Below are positions 53,784 through 63,572 of a DNA stretch of 64,000 bases, one piece after another. The stretch lies in assembly GCA_022457155.1 (NCBI GenBank), contig JAJGOT010000137.1, forward strand, positions 113,501-177,500, written 5' to 3'. The notes beneath the pieces were generated by a model. The model saw nothing but the letters and a program-made list of their open reading frames with translations. It ran no database searches and was not told where the DNA came from. Origin of the DNA: Cladopsammia gracilis. Lineage: Eukaryota; Cnidaria; Anthozoa; Scleractinia; Dendrophylliidae. Each line of letters starts with the position of its first letter. The stretch's first letter is position 1. The position numbers were made by a program, and so were the translations under genes.

Positions 53784-53785
53784 CT

Positions 53786-54640
53786 TATTCAAAAACTTTG
53801 GCACTTTAGAATACCATTTATAAAAGTTTTTCATGAAATCCAAGTGCCACGCAGCTACCGAACTTCTTAACAAATTGTAGTATTTAGCGTGTTTCCGGAC
53901 ATACAGACTGTATGTCTGGAAACGCGCTAAATACAGTCACGCTTATTTTCAAGAACATTGTAATTTACATTTCTGTACCCCAGCCAAAATTCACAAAAGG
54001 GCGGTTAAAACAGCTTTACCCAGATGATCGGAAAATGGAACATTGCTCGAAATTGGGAGAAGATTGAGAAGCCAGGACAGCCCCAAACATCGGCGCTTAC
54101 TCTTTCATTGTTTTCTTTTTGCGCCTATTTTGTGTGAAACGTTTATAAGGAAACTTGATTGTACTAATTGACCATGTACACGATAGAACGAATAACTATT
54201 TTAGTTAAAAAAAAGGTTTATTGCTTCATACGACTATTGTGTTATCGGATAAAAATGAATTCAAAGTCAATCACAAACTGCTTTTCCTTTGCATACCCTA
54301 TAACCAAATAAACTGGATGAAGCTTTACCATGCAGGTTTCGAAATCTTATCATAACATAGATGATATGTCTGGAAACACGCTTATTTTCAAGAACATTGT
54401 AAGCGATCAGCTGTTTAAAATTTGCATTTCGGTTAGTGTACCTCAGCCACAAAATAGACAAAAACTCTCTATAAAAAGGTTTATTGTTTTATACGACAAG
54501 TGTGGAATATGCTGCTACAACGTCAACGTTTCTAGCTCGTCAGTTACAGTTATTGTCATTGCAAGACACTTGTCAATTGCTGTTCTGGGGTGACCCACAA
54601 GTTTTCTTGTATGTTTCAAGTGCCAAGGTAAAATGTGTTC
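53786..54640. other. Repeat-derived flank without gene
   Basis: 53882-53935 is a palindrome (TTTAGCGTGTTTCCGGACAT...TGTCTGGAAACGCGCTAAA). 54262-54375 is a direct copy of 51215-51350. ATTTTCAAGAACATTGTAA occurs twice (53944, 54384). No exon recognised. Confidence 0.5.
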
Positions 54641-54644
54641 TTTA

Positions 54645-54790
54645 TCATCCTCAAATTTATCGATTAATATCAATTGATGAAATAATGGACTCTCGACATG
54701 TCGATTATTTATCGATTGATGAAATTATGGACTCTCGCTGGACATGTTACTATCGACTCTCGACAATTACCCAAACTCGACAAACAATGA
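54645..54790. repeat. Right arm of the long-range inverted repeat
   Basis: Inverse of 50740-50890. It contains the near-duplicate units TGATGAAATAATGGACTCTC and TGATGAAATTATGGACTCTC with ATCGATTGATG. Confidence 0.65.
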
Positions 54791-55016
54791 TGTGTTTAAT
54801 CAGGTAATTATCAGTAAAACCGCGGGTAAGGATTTGCACTATGATTGTCAAATAAACCCACGTTAAAGGAAATTAGAACTAAAATTTCATTAAACTGTCT
54901 GACCACATCGGATTTACGTAGCTGGGTGTGGATATCTTTAGTTGAAAACGCAGCATCTTTGTAATCTTAAGTTAGTTAGATCGTAGAACGGAATGTGTAA
55001 TGTTGAATTGTGAAAA
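54791..55016. other. Upstream flank of a probable gene
   Basis: No promoter element could be chosen. The context of the ATG at 55017 is gtgaaaaATGA, acceptable for an animal start. Confidence 0.3.
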
Positions 55017-55143
55017 ATGAAGTCAAGTGAAAACAAAAGTATACAGTCCAAGATTGTTGAACCAGCGTGTGCAGAGCTTCTCTCTAACGCAAGCGAGAAA
55101 TTCTGTGAAAGAGCCTCAGTCCCAAATCAAAGACTGCATCTAA
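55017..55143 (+). CDS. Unidentified gene, exon 1
   Basis: 127 bp from ATG: MKSSENKSIQSKIVEPACAE, ASEKFCERASVPNQRLHL, ending in phase 1 at CTAA followed by GTTTGT, a weak donor. Joining to 55241 gives Asn and continues in frame. The peptide is polar and lacks a signal sequence. The family is unknown. Support comes from frame continuity across the intron and a good acceptor on exon 2, not from homology. Confidence 0.4.
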
Positions 55144-55240
55144 GTTTGTATTTCATATCCCACTCCTTAATTTTTTCAAGTATCTTTATGGTATACTTTT
55201 GCAATATAACAGTAAATTCTTGAATCTTTTCTCCTTGCAG

Positions 55241-55327
55241 ACTTGCTGTCAGTACAGAAAGAGCTCTCAACTAGTAAAAGGAAGGAAGAGTCACCTTATT
55301 CTGTTGCTCAGTATGACGAACATGCAG
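55241..55327 (+). CDS. Unidentified gene, exon 2
   Basis: 87 bp after a strong acceptor (TTTTCTCCTTGCAG) and before CATGCAG/GTACTA. It encodes LLSVQKELSTSKRKEESPYS VAQYDEHA, a likely helical, charged segment, and ends in phase 1. The BEL/Pao element at 56125-61880 would lie in the next intron if the gene continues to the right. No further exon was found. Confidence 0.4.
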
Positions 55328-56124
55328 GTACTATTCAGGGAATATATCAGAATGAAAATATTGTCATATATGACTGACATATAATTTTGTAATACTACAT
55401 TACAGTGATGACTGTGATGTACTGGGAGCAATCTCTTATTTTGAGAATCAAACTTGTATTAAAGTGGTGAAGCTGCGAATTTCGTCTATTAAAAAAATCT
55501 TTCCTTGTATAATTGACCATTAATAGTAATTTACATGTACTCATAAAACCTTAGGGGATTGCAGTTAAGTTGTTAAGTAACTTAAATTAATGGCCCTTTG
55601 AAATATTTTGAAAATTTCTTAATTTCTAGACATGTAAAAGATGTAAACGAGAGCAAAAAAATCATTTATGCATGATATTTTGATATGTGACCCTCCATAT
55701 GACTTTGATGTTAAAGGTGATAGCACGCTCACAACACGCTTCCACTTTAAAACAAAGGAAATCAGTTTTAGCAGCTTAAAGTGTGTCCAAGAGCACACTT
55801 CATTAGCAAAATCTTTTAGTTCATAGAACACACTAAAAACAATAAAGCGTGACCTGTTGAACAATTTAGCGTAAGCAGTTGAACAAAGAAGCATGTTAAC
55901 CTTCGAAAACAAAAGCTACCGTGCGAGATGACAAAACACACTCTTAGCGTGCGATACGACACAACACACTTAGCGTGCCAGATCGCACGCAAAATTAGGG
56001 TAGTGTGTCCACCTTGTCAAAAGAACTTTAAAAAACGACTGGAGTGGTTAAAATGAATATCGATGCATAGTTACTTACCATTCTTGAACGGGCCTATTGA
56101 CGAATAATCGATAGCCAATTCTGC
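55328..56124. repeat. AGCGTG/CACGCT-rich stretch before the BEL/Pao element
   Basis: 55715-56000 has many copies of AGCGTG, ACACACT and CACGCT (for example AGCACGCTCACAACACGCTT and CACTTAGCGTGCCAGATCGC). It may be a degenerate tandem array. No exon seen. Confidence 0.4.
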
Positions 56125-56129
56125 TTGTT

Positions 56130-56257
56130 TATTGCGACTATTGCAATATAAGATTGAAGGTCTCGGTTCAAGTCCCTTTATTCAGTCAAGAGATCGACAC
56201 AACGCTCGCGCGTAATTGTCACGTCATAACAGTAATTACAATTATAGATTTACGACA
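56130..56257 (-). repeat. BEL/Pao 3' LTR
   Basis: On the element strand it starts TGTCGTAAATC and ends GTCGCAATA, with AATAAA (plus 56177-56182) as polyadenylation signal. No difference from the 5' LTR was seen. At 128 bp it is short for the family. The other strand holds GGTTCAAGTCCC, a B-box match that is probably chance. Confidence 0.9.
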
Positions 56258-56264
56258 CTCTCCC
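56258..56264 (-). promoter_or_regulatory. Polypurine tract candidate
   Basis: GGGAGAG directly before the 3' LTR on the element strand, the place where plus-strand DNA synthesis is primed. It is short, within a GC-rich CGGCCCGGGAGAG. Confidence 0.6.
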
Positions 56265-56334
56265 GGGCCGACAATAATTACAGTGTTACATCCAGCGTTA
56301 AACAATAAGTACGGTTAATTAGTATTTCATTAAA

Positions 56335-59300
56335 TTATTGTAATTGTTCTTTTATTTTCTGCATGGCCTGCTGAGCAGCACGTCGAGTGGGGCGGCTCTG
56401 TGTTTCAGATTTCTTTTCTTCTTCTTGCTTAGTATCATCGACGCTATCGCAGTCATCACGCACTTCAATGGGGTAGAGTTTCTCTATTGGTCTTGTCAGT
56501 TCTTTTCCAGAACTTATTTTTACCTTCGTGGATCTGATCAATCCATCTCTACCCGAAAGTAGTTCTGTGACGATCCCCATCTTCCACTGACTCCTTGGGG
56601 TGGTGTCGTGGATCAGTACAACATCTCCCTTAGCTATGATTTCATGGGATGATCTTTGATTCTTGCGAGAGTGTTCACGCAGACTGGTTAGGTATTCTTG
56701 TTGCCAGCGAGTCCAAAAGTGGCAGACTATTTTCTCGTTGTATCTAGCTCTCTTGCTTAAATCTTTGGCGGAAATCTCAGACGGAATGTAGTCGGGATCG
56801 TTTTCCTTGTCTTTGTCAGTTTCATTCTCTGGAAGAGAGAGAAGGCGACGAGCACATAGAAAGTGTGATGGGGTAAGAGGAGTGTTATCCCTTATATCAA
56901 CATAAGGGTACGTCAAGGGACGACTGTTCAGGACCGCCTCTACTTCAGTCAGTAAAGTGTACATCTCGATCAGATTTAACGATGCATTTCCGATGGTCTT
57001 CTTAAGGCATCTCTTCGTCATTCCAATTAATCTCTCGTAGAATCCTCCCCACCAGGGTGCTCTCTCGGCGATAAATTTCCAGGTTATTCCGTTGTTTGCG
57101 AAATATTGCTGAGCAGAGGAAGTTTTAAGTATGTTATTGCTCAGTGTTTCTAACTCTTGGGCCCCTGCCTTAAATGTCTTTGCGTTGTCTGAGATTATGA
57201 TTTGTGGGACCCCTCGTCTACTTATAAAGCGCCTAAATGCTCTAAGGAATGCCTCAGTTGTTTGGTCCTCCACCACTTCTAGATGTAAGGCTCTGACCGC
57301 CGTACATGTAAATAAGCATATATATACCTTGTGTGAGGTTGGTTGTCCTTGACTACGGACGTAAAGGGGCCCTGCATAATCGATTCCGGTGAACTGGAAA
57401 ACTTGGCATTTCGTTATTCTTTCTATAGGTAAAGGTGGTGTAGGAATTGAACGGAATGGAGGTCCCTCATGCTTTCTGCATCTAGTGCATTTGGAGATTA
57501 TTCTTTTTACAAGTTGTCTACCTTGGGGAATCCAGTATGTTTGTCTTAGTTGAGTAAGCGTTTCACGTACACCGTTGTGCATCACCTTTTCGTGCATGCT
57601 TCTGACAATGAGTGTGGTCAAGAAGCTTTCTTTTGGTAATAGAATTGGAAATTTTGTGTCTTGAGGAAGTTCGGTATATTGGAGTCTTCCGCGACAACGG
57701 ATAAGGTTGGCGTTGTCAAGATATAGATATAACTGATATACTAGGCTTGGTTGCTTTGTTTTGGGCTTATTCTGCAAATACATCTTTTCTTCCGGGTAAA
57801 ATTTATCTTGTGTTGTTGTCAATAACAGGTTTTTTGCTTCTGTCATTGTTTCTGCTGTGATATTGAGATCTACTGCTTTCTTATTCCACTTTCTTGTGCA
57901 GACAATGATGAGGGCTACTGCCCTAACTGCCCGATTAAAGGTGCTGTAACTCGCGAGATCAATAAGGTTCAATATGCTGGGAAGTTCTTGAGTTTTAGTT
58001 GAGATTTTCATCTGGGAGATTTCTTTTTCTTCATCAACAGGAGTTATTAAATACTTTGGGTCCGTTGGCCACTTTTCTTCAGGTTCTTTGAGCCATGGGG
58101 GTCCTTCAAACCATAGCTTTTGGTTGTTGTTGAATGCTTTAGTATCAAGGCCGCGAGTTAGTAAGTCTGCTGGGTTCATGGTTGTTGGGCAAAATCTCCA
58201 TCTCTTCGGAGATATGATTTCTTTTATCCTGAGAATTCTTGTGTTAACGAATGGTTGTAGTTTCTTGTTTGTTGATAGCCACGACAATACGATTTGGGAA
58301 TCGCTCCAGCACGTTACTTCACATTCGTGTTCGTTAAGTTGAAGTGTTTCTAATATGTATCTTGATAGTTGTGCTCCCAATAGTGCTGCTAATAGTTCCA
58401 ATCTCGGGAGGGTCTGAGGTTTTACGGGTGCAACTCTTGTTTTAGCCATAACAAGAACTGTGTTTGTTTCCTTTTCGGCTGTCCCTCTTAAATATCCGAC
58501 TGCTCCGTAGGCAAGTGTGCTGCTATCGCAAAATACATGCAACTGTTTCTTCGTGTTCCTGTTATGGAAGTAGCGTCTAGCAATCGTTAGTGGTACAAGG
58601 TTGTTGATATCGTCAAGCCATTTCAACCAAACTCGTTTGTCATTGTCGGGTAGTTCTTGATCCCAGGTTATGCTGTGTTTCCAAAGTTCCTGTACCATAA
58701 TCTTTGCTTTAACTGTTATTGGCTCTACATACCCTAGGGGGTCAAATAGTTTTGACGCAATACTTAGAACAGACCGTTTGGTGATCAAGTTTATGCTTTG
58801 TATTTCTGCTATCATTTTATCAAGCGAAAGCGATAGTGTGTCTTTTTTGGAGTCCCATACGAGTCCCAAAACTTTAACTGTCGGATTGGCTGCTGAATTA
58901 TTCTCTTGCGCTTTGGTGCTGATGTTGACGGAGTTAGAGGTCCATTGACGCAGATTCATCCCTGCTTCTTGTAGGCATTCGCGTGAATATATGTGGTAGT
59001 CAATGGCGTTTTCTTCCGAGTCAGTACCGGTTACCAGGTTGTCCATATACATGGTATCCATGATGTCTTTAGCAATCCAGTTGTCTTTCTGTTTTAGGTG
59101 GTATTGGATAGTTGCATTCAACAGAAAGGGTGATGATGTTGCTCCGAAAAGGACGCGGCAAAATCTGTATACCTGTAAGTTATCCGTTTCATTAGCTGGT
59201 TTTTGCGCGTCTTTTAACCATAGAAATCTTGTCGCATCTCTGACGTTTTGATTGAGCTCTATCTGCAGAAATGCTTTCTCAATGTCGGCTGTGAGTGCTA

Positions 59301-61731
59301 TCTGGTGTTTTCTGAATTTCATAAGGATGCCAGTAAGATCGTGCATTAAATTTACCCCTGTGTGGAGGCAGTCGTTGAGACACAGTGAATTGGGTGTCCT
59401 TTTTGCTGATGCGTCATATACTATTCGCATTTTTGTTGTCGCGCTGTCTGCTTTAAAGACTGGGAAATGCGGAATATAGTGAAGAGTTCCTTCGTGCTTG
59501 TCTGGGTTGTCGACTTTCTCAATAAATCCTAGAGTTTCTTGCTCTAGAAGCTGTTCGTTGTATCTCTTGATAAGTGTCGGGTCTTTCTTGTTCATACCTC
59601 GTTGTAGGCCTGTTAAGCGGTTCATACTTAGGTTGAAGTTGGACGGGAGATCACTCTTGTTGTCATTCCATGGAAGCTCGACGTTGTATCGTCCCGTCGC
59701 TTCGTTAAATTTGATTGTTTCTTCGAATTGCTTGATTATGGGGTCATCATTGTTGCTTTCGTTTGGTATTTCGTTTATTTCCCAGAACTTGGTCAGAAGA
59801 TTGTCTAGGTTAAGGTCGGTTGTTGCGACGTCTACTTTATAACACGATACTGTGTTGTTCACGTCGTGGTTTGTTTTAACAGGTCCTGACAAAAGCCAGC
59901 CGAACTTGCTTTCCATAGCAATTATGGCTTCGTCGTTTGATTTGATTATGTTTCCTGTGATGAGTTCACCAAAGTGGTCGTTTCCAATTATGATATCTAC
60001 TTTGATATCGGTCTGTGTTTGTAGAGGGTCTGCAAGTCTAAGTTCTTTTAGTTCCGGAGGTAGCTGGAGGCCTTTCCTTCTTGCGGATAAAGGAGGACAG
60101 ATTATTGGCGTAACAAGCGCTGTTATTCTGATTTGTTCGTTTTCATTTTGTAGAGAGAGTATTACGACATCATACGTGGTCCTGATGCTTTGGGTTGTTC
60201 CGAATGTGGTTACGTCTAGAATTTCTCGACGGATAGTCTTAAGGCGCAATTTGTTTTTCATGTCTTGGCTGATGAAGGTTCTTTGGGATCCGGTATCGAA
60301 TAGAATGCGGGCATTGTGAGTTTCCATCCCTTGTATTTTTACCGTTGCTGTTTGCATTAGGATATGATTGTTATGGGATGATGTGTGCGTTGCTCCCATG
60401 TGCGCTTTGCTCTGTTCTGCGCTGTTTATCGACGATTCATTTGTGTTTGATCGTACTATTTGGTTGTTACGCGGTTGCTGTGAGTTATTCCCGTTCTGAG
60501 AGCTTTCCTTTGGAGGTTCTTCGCAGATGGAGGTGTGATGTTTCTTCTTGCAGATCATGCATCGACCTCTCGAGAAACATTCGGTTTTGGTGTGGTTTGC
60601 GCCTAGACAGTTGAAACACCTTCGCTGTTGTTGCAGAATTTGGCGTCTTTCCTGTGTTGTGTTAATTCTGTCACATTTATCGGGGCGATGATTTCCCTCG
60701 CAATACGTGCATGGCCTTGGTTTAGATGGTTTGAAGGTGGTTGTTTTTGTTTGTACCTTTGATAGAAATGCCCCTGTTGTTGGTACTAATGGCTCTTCTT
60801 CGTGAGTTTCTTCTTCGTTACTGAATGACAGGTGGCCTTTCTCTTTTGTTTCAATTTCTTTGCGTAAGGCTGCTCTTAAGTTGTCGAGTGATTTGTCGGC
60901 TGTTGAATCTGCCCTAAAGATCGCGCATCGTAAATTCTCAGGTAGTTTCTTGAGAAGTATTGGAATAAGTAGGCAGCCGTATGAATCTGTCGTTACTCCT
61001 AGTGCTTCTAATCCGCGGATATTCGCTTCTGCTGTGTCGTAGAATGTTCTTAAACTTCTAAGATCGTCTGATGGAGGATATTGTTTAGAGAGCGCTTCCA
61101 TGTACGCGTTAATGAGGTTTTGTTTTTGCCCGAAGCGTTCTTTTAGTAGTTCTATTGCCTTGCTGTAATTTTCTTTTGTCAGCGGAAATCCGGCGATAGC
61201 GCGCGCTGCTTCTCCTTTCACCATTCCGATTAGGTAATTCATTTTTTCAATGTCACTAAGTTCGCTATGTTTATCAATTGTTGCACTAAAGCTATCCCAG
61301 AATGTAAGCCATTCACGAGGGTCTCCGCTAAATGATTTTATGGTTATTTTTGGTAGATTGACGTGCGTTCGTGGGCTAGCTGGTTTTCCTAAAATGCTAG
61401 TGTGGAGCGAGCTTACCGGTAGGTTGTCTTGCTGCTTTTTGTTGAGGAGCTGAGAGATTTTGAATTGACAGTCCGAAATGGTGTCTTGAAATGATAACGC
61501 ATCTTCTGTTTCTTTTTCGATTTCCTCTTCGTCCTGAAGGGTTATCACTATTTGGTTGTCCATGCGTTCGATTTCTGCAGATCGCCGTGTGAGTCTGTCC
61601 ATAAGTGCTGACAATTCTGCTTCGTTCGGGCATTCTGACGACATTAGTTTTTCTGCTTTTTTGATATCCTGCGTACAGTGCCCTTTGTATGATCCCCGGA
61701 TTAATCTCAAACGCTTTGTATCATCAGACAT
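56335..61731 (-). CDS. BEL/Pao Gag-Pol polyprotein (1,798 codons)
   Basis: Starts ATG 61731, 17 bases after the 5' LTR, and is open to 56335. Gag: residues 1-330, including the LPKITIKSFSGDPREWLTFW region (126-145). Three Cys/His knuckles: CTYCEGNHRPDKC (341), CFNCLGANHTKTEC (372), CMICKKKHHTSIC (391). Protease: LFDTGS (477-482). RT: TADIEKAF (Asp 815) and MYMDN (894-898). RNase H: FCDSS (Asp 1069), Glu 1112, Asp 1144. Integrase: HHCC zinc site His 1380, His 1385, Cys 1415, Cys 1418; catalytic Asp 1451, Asp 1515 and Glu 1566. A C-terminal DUF5641-like domain (about 1660-1755) ends it. No envelope gene follows. All catalytic residues are present and there is no frameshift. Confidence 0.95.
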   Translation of the reverse strand: MSDDTKRLRLIRGSYKGHCTQDIKKAEKLMSSECPNEAELSALMDRLTRRSAEIERMDNQIVITLQDEEEIEKETEDALSFQDTISDCQFKISQLLNKKQQDNLPVSSLHTSILGKPASPRTHVNLPKITIKSFSGDPREWLTFWDSFSATIDKHSELSDIEKMNYLIGMVKGEAARAIAGFPLTKENYSKAIELLKERFGQKQNLINAYMEALSKQYPPSDDLRSLRTFYDTAEANIRGLEALGVTTDSYGCLLIPILLKKLPENLRCAIFRADSTADKSLDNLRAALRKEIETKEKGHLSFSNEEETHEEEPLVPTTGAFLSKVQTKTTTFKPSKPRPCTYCEGNHRPDKCDRINTTQERRQILQQQRRCFNCLGANHTKTECFSRGRCMICKKKHHTSICEEPPKESSQNGNNSQQPRNNQIVRSNTNESSINSAEQSKAHMGATHTSSHNNHILMQTATVKIQGMETHNARILFDTGSQRTFISQDMKNKLRLKTIRREILDVTTFGTTQSIRTTYDVVILSLQNENEQIRITALVTPIICPPLSARRKGLQLPPELKELRLADPLQTQTDIKVDIIIGNDHFGELITGNIIKSNDEAIIAMESKFGWLLSGPVKTNHDVNNTVSCYKVDVATTDLNLDNLLTKFWEINEIPNESNNDDPIIKQFEETIKFNEATGRYNVELPWNDNKSDLPSNFNLSMNRLTGLQRGMNKKDPTLIKRYNEQLLEQETLGFIEKVDNPDKHEGTLHYIPHFPVFKADSATTKMRIVYDASAKRTPNSLCLNDCLHTGVNLMHDLTGILMKFRKHQIALTADIEKAFLQIELNQNVRDATRFLWLKDAQKPANETDNLQVYRFCRVLFGATSSPFLLNATIQYHLKQKDNWIAKDIMDTMYMDNLVTGTDSEENAIDYHIYSRECLQEAGMNLRQWTSNSVNISTKAQENNSAANPTVKVLGLVWDSKKDTLSLSLDKMIAEIQSINLITKRSVLSIASKLFDPLGYVEPITVKAKIMVQELWKHSITWDQELPDNDKRVWLKWLDDINNLVPLTIARRYFHNRNTKKQLHVFCDSSTLAYGAVGYLRGTAEKETNTVLVMAKTRVAPVKPQTLPRLELLAALLGAQLSRYILETLQLNEHECEVTCWSDSQIVLSWLSTNKKLQPFVNTRILRIKEIISPKRWRFCPTTMNPADLLTRGLDTKAFNNNQKLWFEGPPWLKEPEEKWPTDPKYLITPVDEEKEISQMKISTKTQELPSILNLIDLASYSTFNRAVRAVALIIVCTRKWNKKAVDLNITAETMTEAKNLLLTTTQDKFYPEEKMYLQNKPKTKQPSLVYQLYLYLDNANLIRCRGRLQYTELPQDTKFPILLPKESFLTTLIVRSMHEKVMHNGVRETLTQLRQTYWIPQGRQLVKRIISKCTRCRKHEGPPFRSIPTPPLPIERITKCQVFQFTGIDYAGPLYVRSQGQPTSHKVYICLFTCTAVRALHLEVVEDQTTEAFLRAFRRFISRRGVPQIIISDNAKTFKAGAQELETLSNNILKTSSAQQYFANNGITWKFIAERAPWWGGFYERLIGMTKRCLKKTIGNASLNLIEMYTLLTEVEAVLNSRPLTYPYVDIRDNTPLTPSHFLCARRLLSLPENETDKDKENDPDYIPSEISAKDLSKRARYNEKIVCHFWTRWQQEYLTSLREHSRKNQRSSHEIIAKGDVVLIHDTTPRSQWKMGIVTELLSGRDGLIRSTKVKISSGKELTRPIEKLYPIEVRDDCDSVDDTKQEEEKKSETQSRPTRRAAQQAMQKIKEQLQ

Positions 61732-61747
61732 CGGGTCTCGGCACCAA
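61732..61747 (-). promoter_or_regulatory. tRNA primer-binding site candidate
   Basis: TTGGTGCCGAGACCCG immediately follows the 5' LTR on the element strand; TGG at its start would pair with the CCA end of a tRNA. Which tRNA was not determined. Confidence 0.7.
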
Positions 61748-61875
61748 TATTGCGACTATTGCAATATAAGATTGAAGGTCTCGGTTCAAGTCCCTTTATT
61801 CAGTCAAGAGATCGACACAACGCTCGCGCGTAATTGTCACGTCATAACAGTAATTACAATTATAGATTTACGACA
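61748..61875 (-). repeat. BEL/Pao 5' LTR
   Basis: Same sequence as 56130-56257. Transcription of the element should start within it and run leftward. No TATA box is obvious. Confidence 0.9.
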
Positions 61876-61880
61876 TTGTT

Positions 61881-62785
61881 GTTAAGCATATTGATTTTAT
61901 TTTAACCTTCTGACATACACCATCGATCGCCGTTTTTCGAGCATAAAATACGATGAAATTCAGCTTCAAAGTCAACGTAACTCATTGCTTTTCGCAGTTT
62001 CTTCGAAGAAGTAGGCTTTAGTCGGATTTACAATACCCGACAGTGTGCTTTGCTGTTTTCGATCTTTTTCTCGGTCATAAACATCGATCATTTCAAGTCT
62101 TGTGTATTGTGTTGTAGATATATTTTCTCTGACAAATGCAAAACAAGTCTTGCGTGGTTAAGCTTGGGGAATATTTTTTGAGCGGGTGAATAGCATGATG
62201 GCCAAAAGCGCTTTCGTTGTTTGCTCAAAACTAAACACGAGCACGCCAGGCGCCAGCTTAATTGTCAATATTCAGTTCCAGTGTTCGTGCAGATTTTACT
62301 CTAATGAATTTGAACGCCTGGTCATTTTTCACCGAACTGAAAGCGAGCAGAGCATACAATGGTTTCGCGCAAATTACGAGCCGACTTCGCATCCTTGTAA
62401 CTGTTAGTTTTTGCTTGCATAAGACACTCGCGCGAAACACAAATACGAGAAACTGCTCACAGATGACCAAAATTTTGTATTTGAAATGACATGGAAATTT
62501 CGCCTATTCTTCTCCGGACAGGTTAAAAAAAGATGGAAAAACGTGTCCCCTTTTGCGACTATGTAAACAATAAAAAATGACACTGTATTGAAGTTTACAA
62601 GTAAATTTAATTGAAACATCTCACATTCTCTACAACATTACAAAGCGTGAAAAATATTTAAATGAGGCTCTAAAAAGGCTATCAAAACGTTCACAGCCAC
62701 TTTGTAACACTCTCAGGAAAATAAGCTATTTAAAACATTTACAGCCATTTATAATTTGTGACATTAAATAAATATGTTGAGAATC
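61881..62785. other. Unassigned stretch
   Basis: About 900 bp with no splice-bounded exon, terminal repeat or tandem array recognised. It may be intron or intergenic. Confidence 0.35.
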
Positions 62786-63572
62786 CTAGCGATAATTGTG
62801 CCTAGACAATTGTGCGTACTTATTCGCTTGTTGTTTTAATCTCTTTACCACAGTTCTCCTTTTGCCCCTGCGCTTAGAGTTTATCTTTGTCCGCACGTTT
62901 TCCCATTGCATTTCAAAGGAGGGCGAGTTGAACTTTTGGCGAAGCGCGGAAGACAAGTAAGCCATTATATGTTCGTCGAGTTTTTTTGTAGCCGAACGTG
63001 CCTCCCGTGTTTCCGGTCGCCAATTCGGCTTCTGTGAAGAGGACATCGATGGATGCCAAAGCAGTGGTGGTTATCTCCAATCCCATAAACAGGATTGACT
63101 CAGTTTTACGATGCTGCTCGTCTGTGGGGCCATGGGAAGGACTGTTCTGCTGACTATTCTGTTGGATCGTTGTCAGTGGAGGTCGGGAGGGATAGTTGAT
63201 TGATGAACTGTTGGAATGAGGCTGTTGTCTGAAGGGATCAGTCCTTGGGATGATCGAGAGCGGCTGAAGACCAGGCAAGGAAGTGTCAGATGAGGCGATG
63301 CTGCAATTTTCAGAGCTGTCGGGGCAGATATCGGCCTAATCACTCAACGAGTCTGATAGAAGCTCGGTCATCAGTGGGCCATGGGGTACTTTGTTGGCGT
63401 CTCGTTGCTTTTTTGACTCGAGGGCAGTCAGCTCAGCGACTATCTGAGTTAAGTTCCGTACCTGCTCCTTTAGATCTTGCATGACATCCACGAAGTCAGT
63501 CTGAACACCCACATCTGAAGTTTGTTTCGGTGTGTAAACAGCATTGTCTTTGTCACACTGCATGGGTGCCAA
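62786..63572 (-). pseudogene. Unidentified ORF broken by one stop and one frameshift
   Basis: From ATG 63572 the frame reads MAPMQCDKDNAVYTPKQTSD, a coiled coil (MQDLKEQVRNLTQIVAELTA), then a TAG at about 63338. The same frame continues through a Ser/Pro/Gln-rich region to SIDVLFTEAELATGNTGGTF and GYKK; at a run of seven A (62981-62987) it loses frame, and the other frame goes on LDEHIMAYLSSALRQKFNSP and a basic end, INSKRRGKRRTVVKRLKQQA, to a stop at 62786. The compact helical end with FTEAELATGN recalls BEN-like C-terminal modules of invertebrate proteins, but I am not sure. Either a decayed gene or one with assembly errors. Confidence 0.5.

Larger units (their letters stand above)
52704..53785 (+). 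mobile_element. Penelope-like retroelement, right copy (inverted, endonuclease only)
   Basis: A plus-strand copy that starts within the GIY-YIG domain (GISCRRCPA at 52706-52731), is interrupted by 52732-53411, and resumes IYIGETGHTLRERFGEHLRS to the stop at 53672. The 3' region to 53785 repeats that of the left copy. 5' truncation and head-to-head joining are common for Penelope insertions. Confidence 0.85.
56125..61880 (-). mobile_element. BEL/Pao LTR retrotransposon, structurally complete
   Basis: Two 128-bp LTRs (56130-56257, 61748-61875), read as identical, flank a single Gag-Pol ORF on the minus strand; the 5-bp target duplication TTGTT lies at 56125-56129 and 61876-61880. A primer-binding-site candidate TTGGTGCCGAGACCCG follows the 5' LTR, and a purine run GGGAGAG precedes the 3' LTR. 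Identical LTRs and an uninterrupted ORF point to a recent insertion that could still be mobile. Confidence 0.95.

Noticed and set aside
56161..56176. Pol III B box in the LTR
   Set aside because: GGTTCAAGTCCC matches the B box but there is no A box at suitable distance; probably chance or a trace of the tRNA-like sequence.
59252..60319. Plus-strand ORFs within the BEL/Pao element
   Set aside because: All are antisense shadows of the Gag-Pol ORF.
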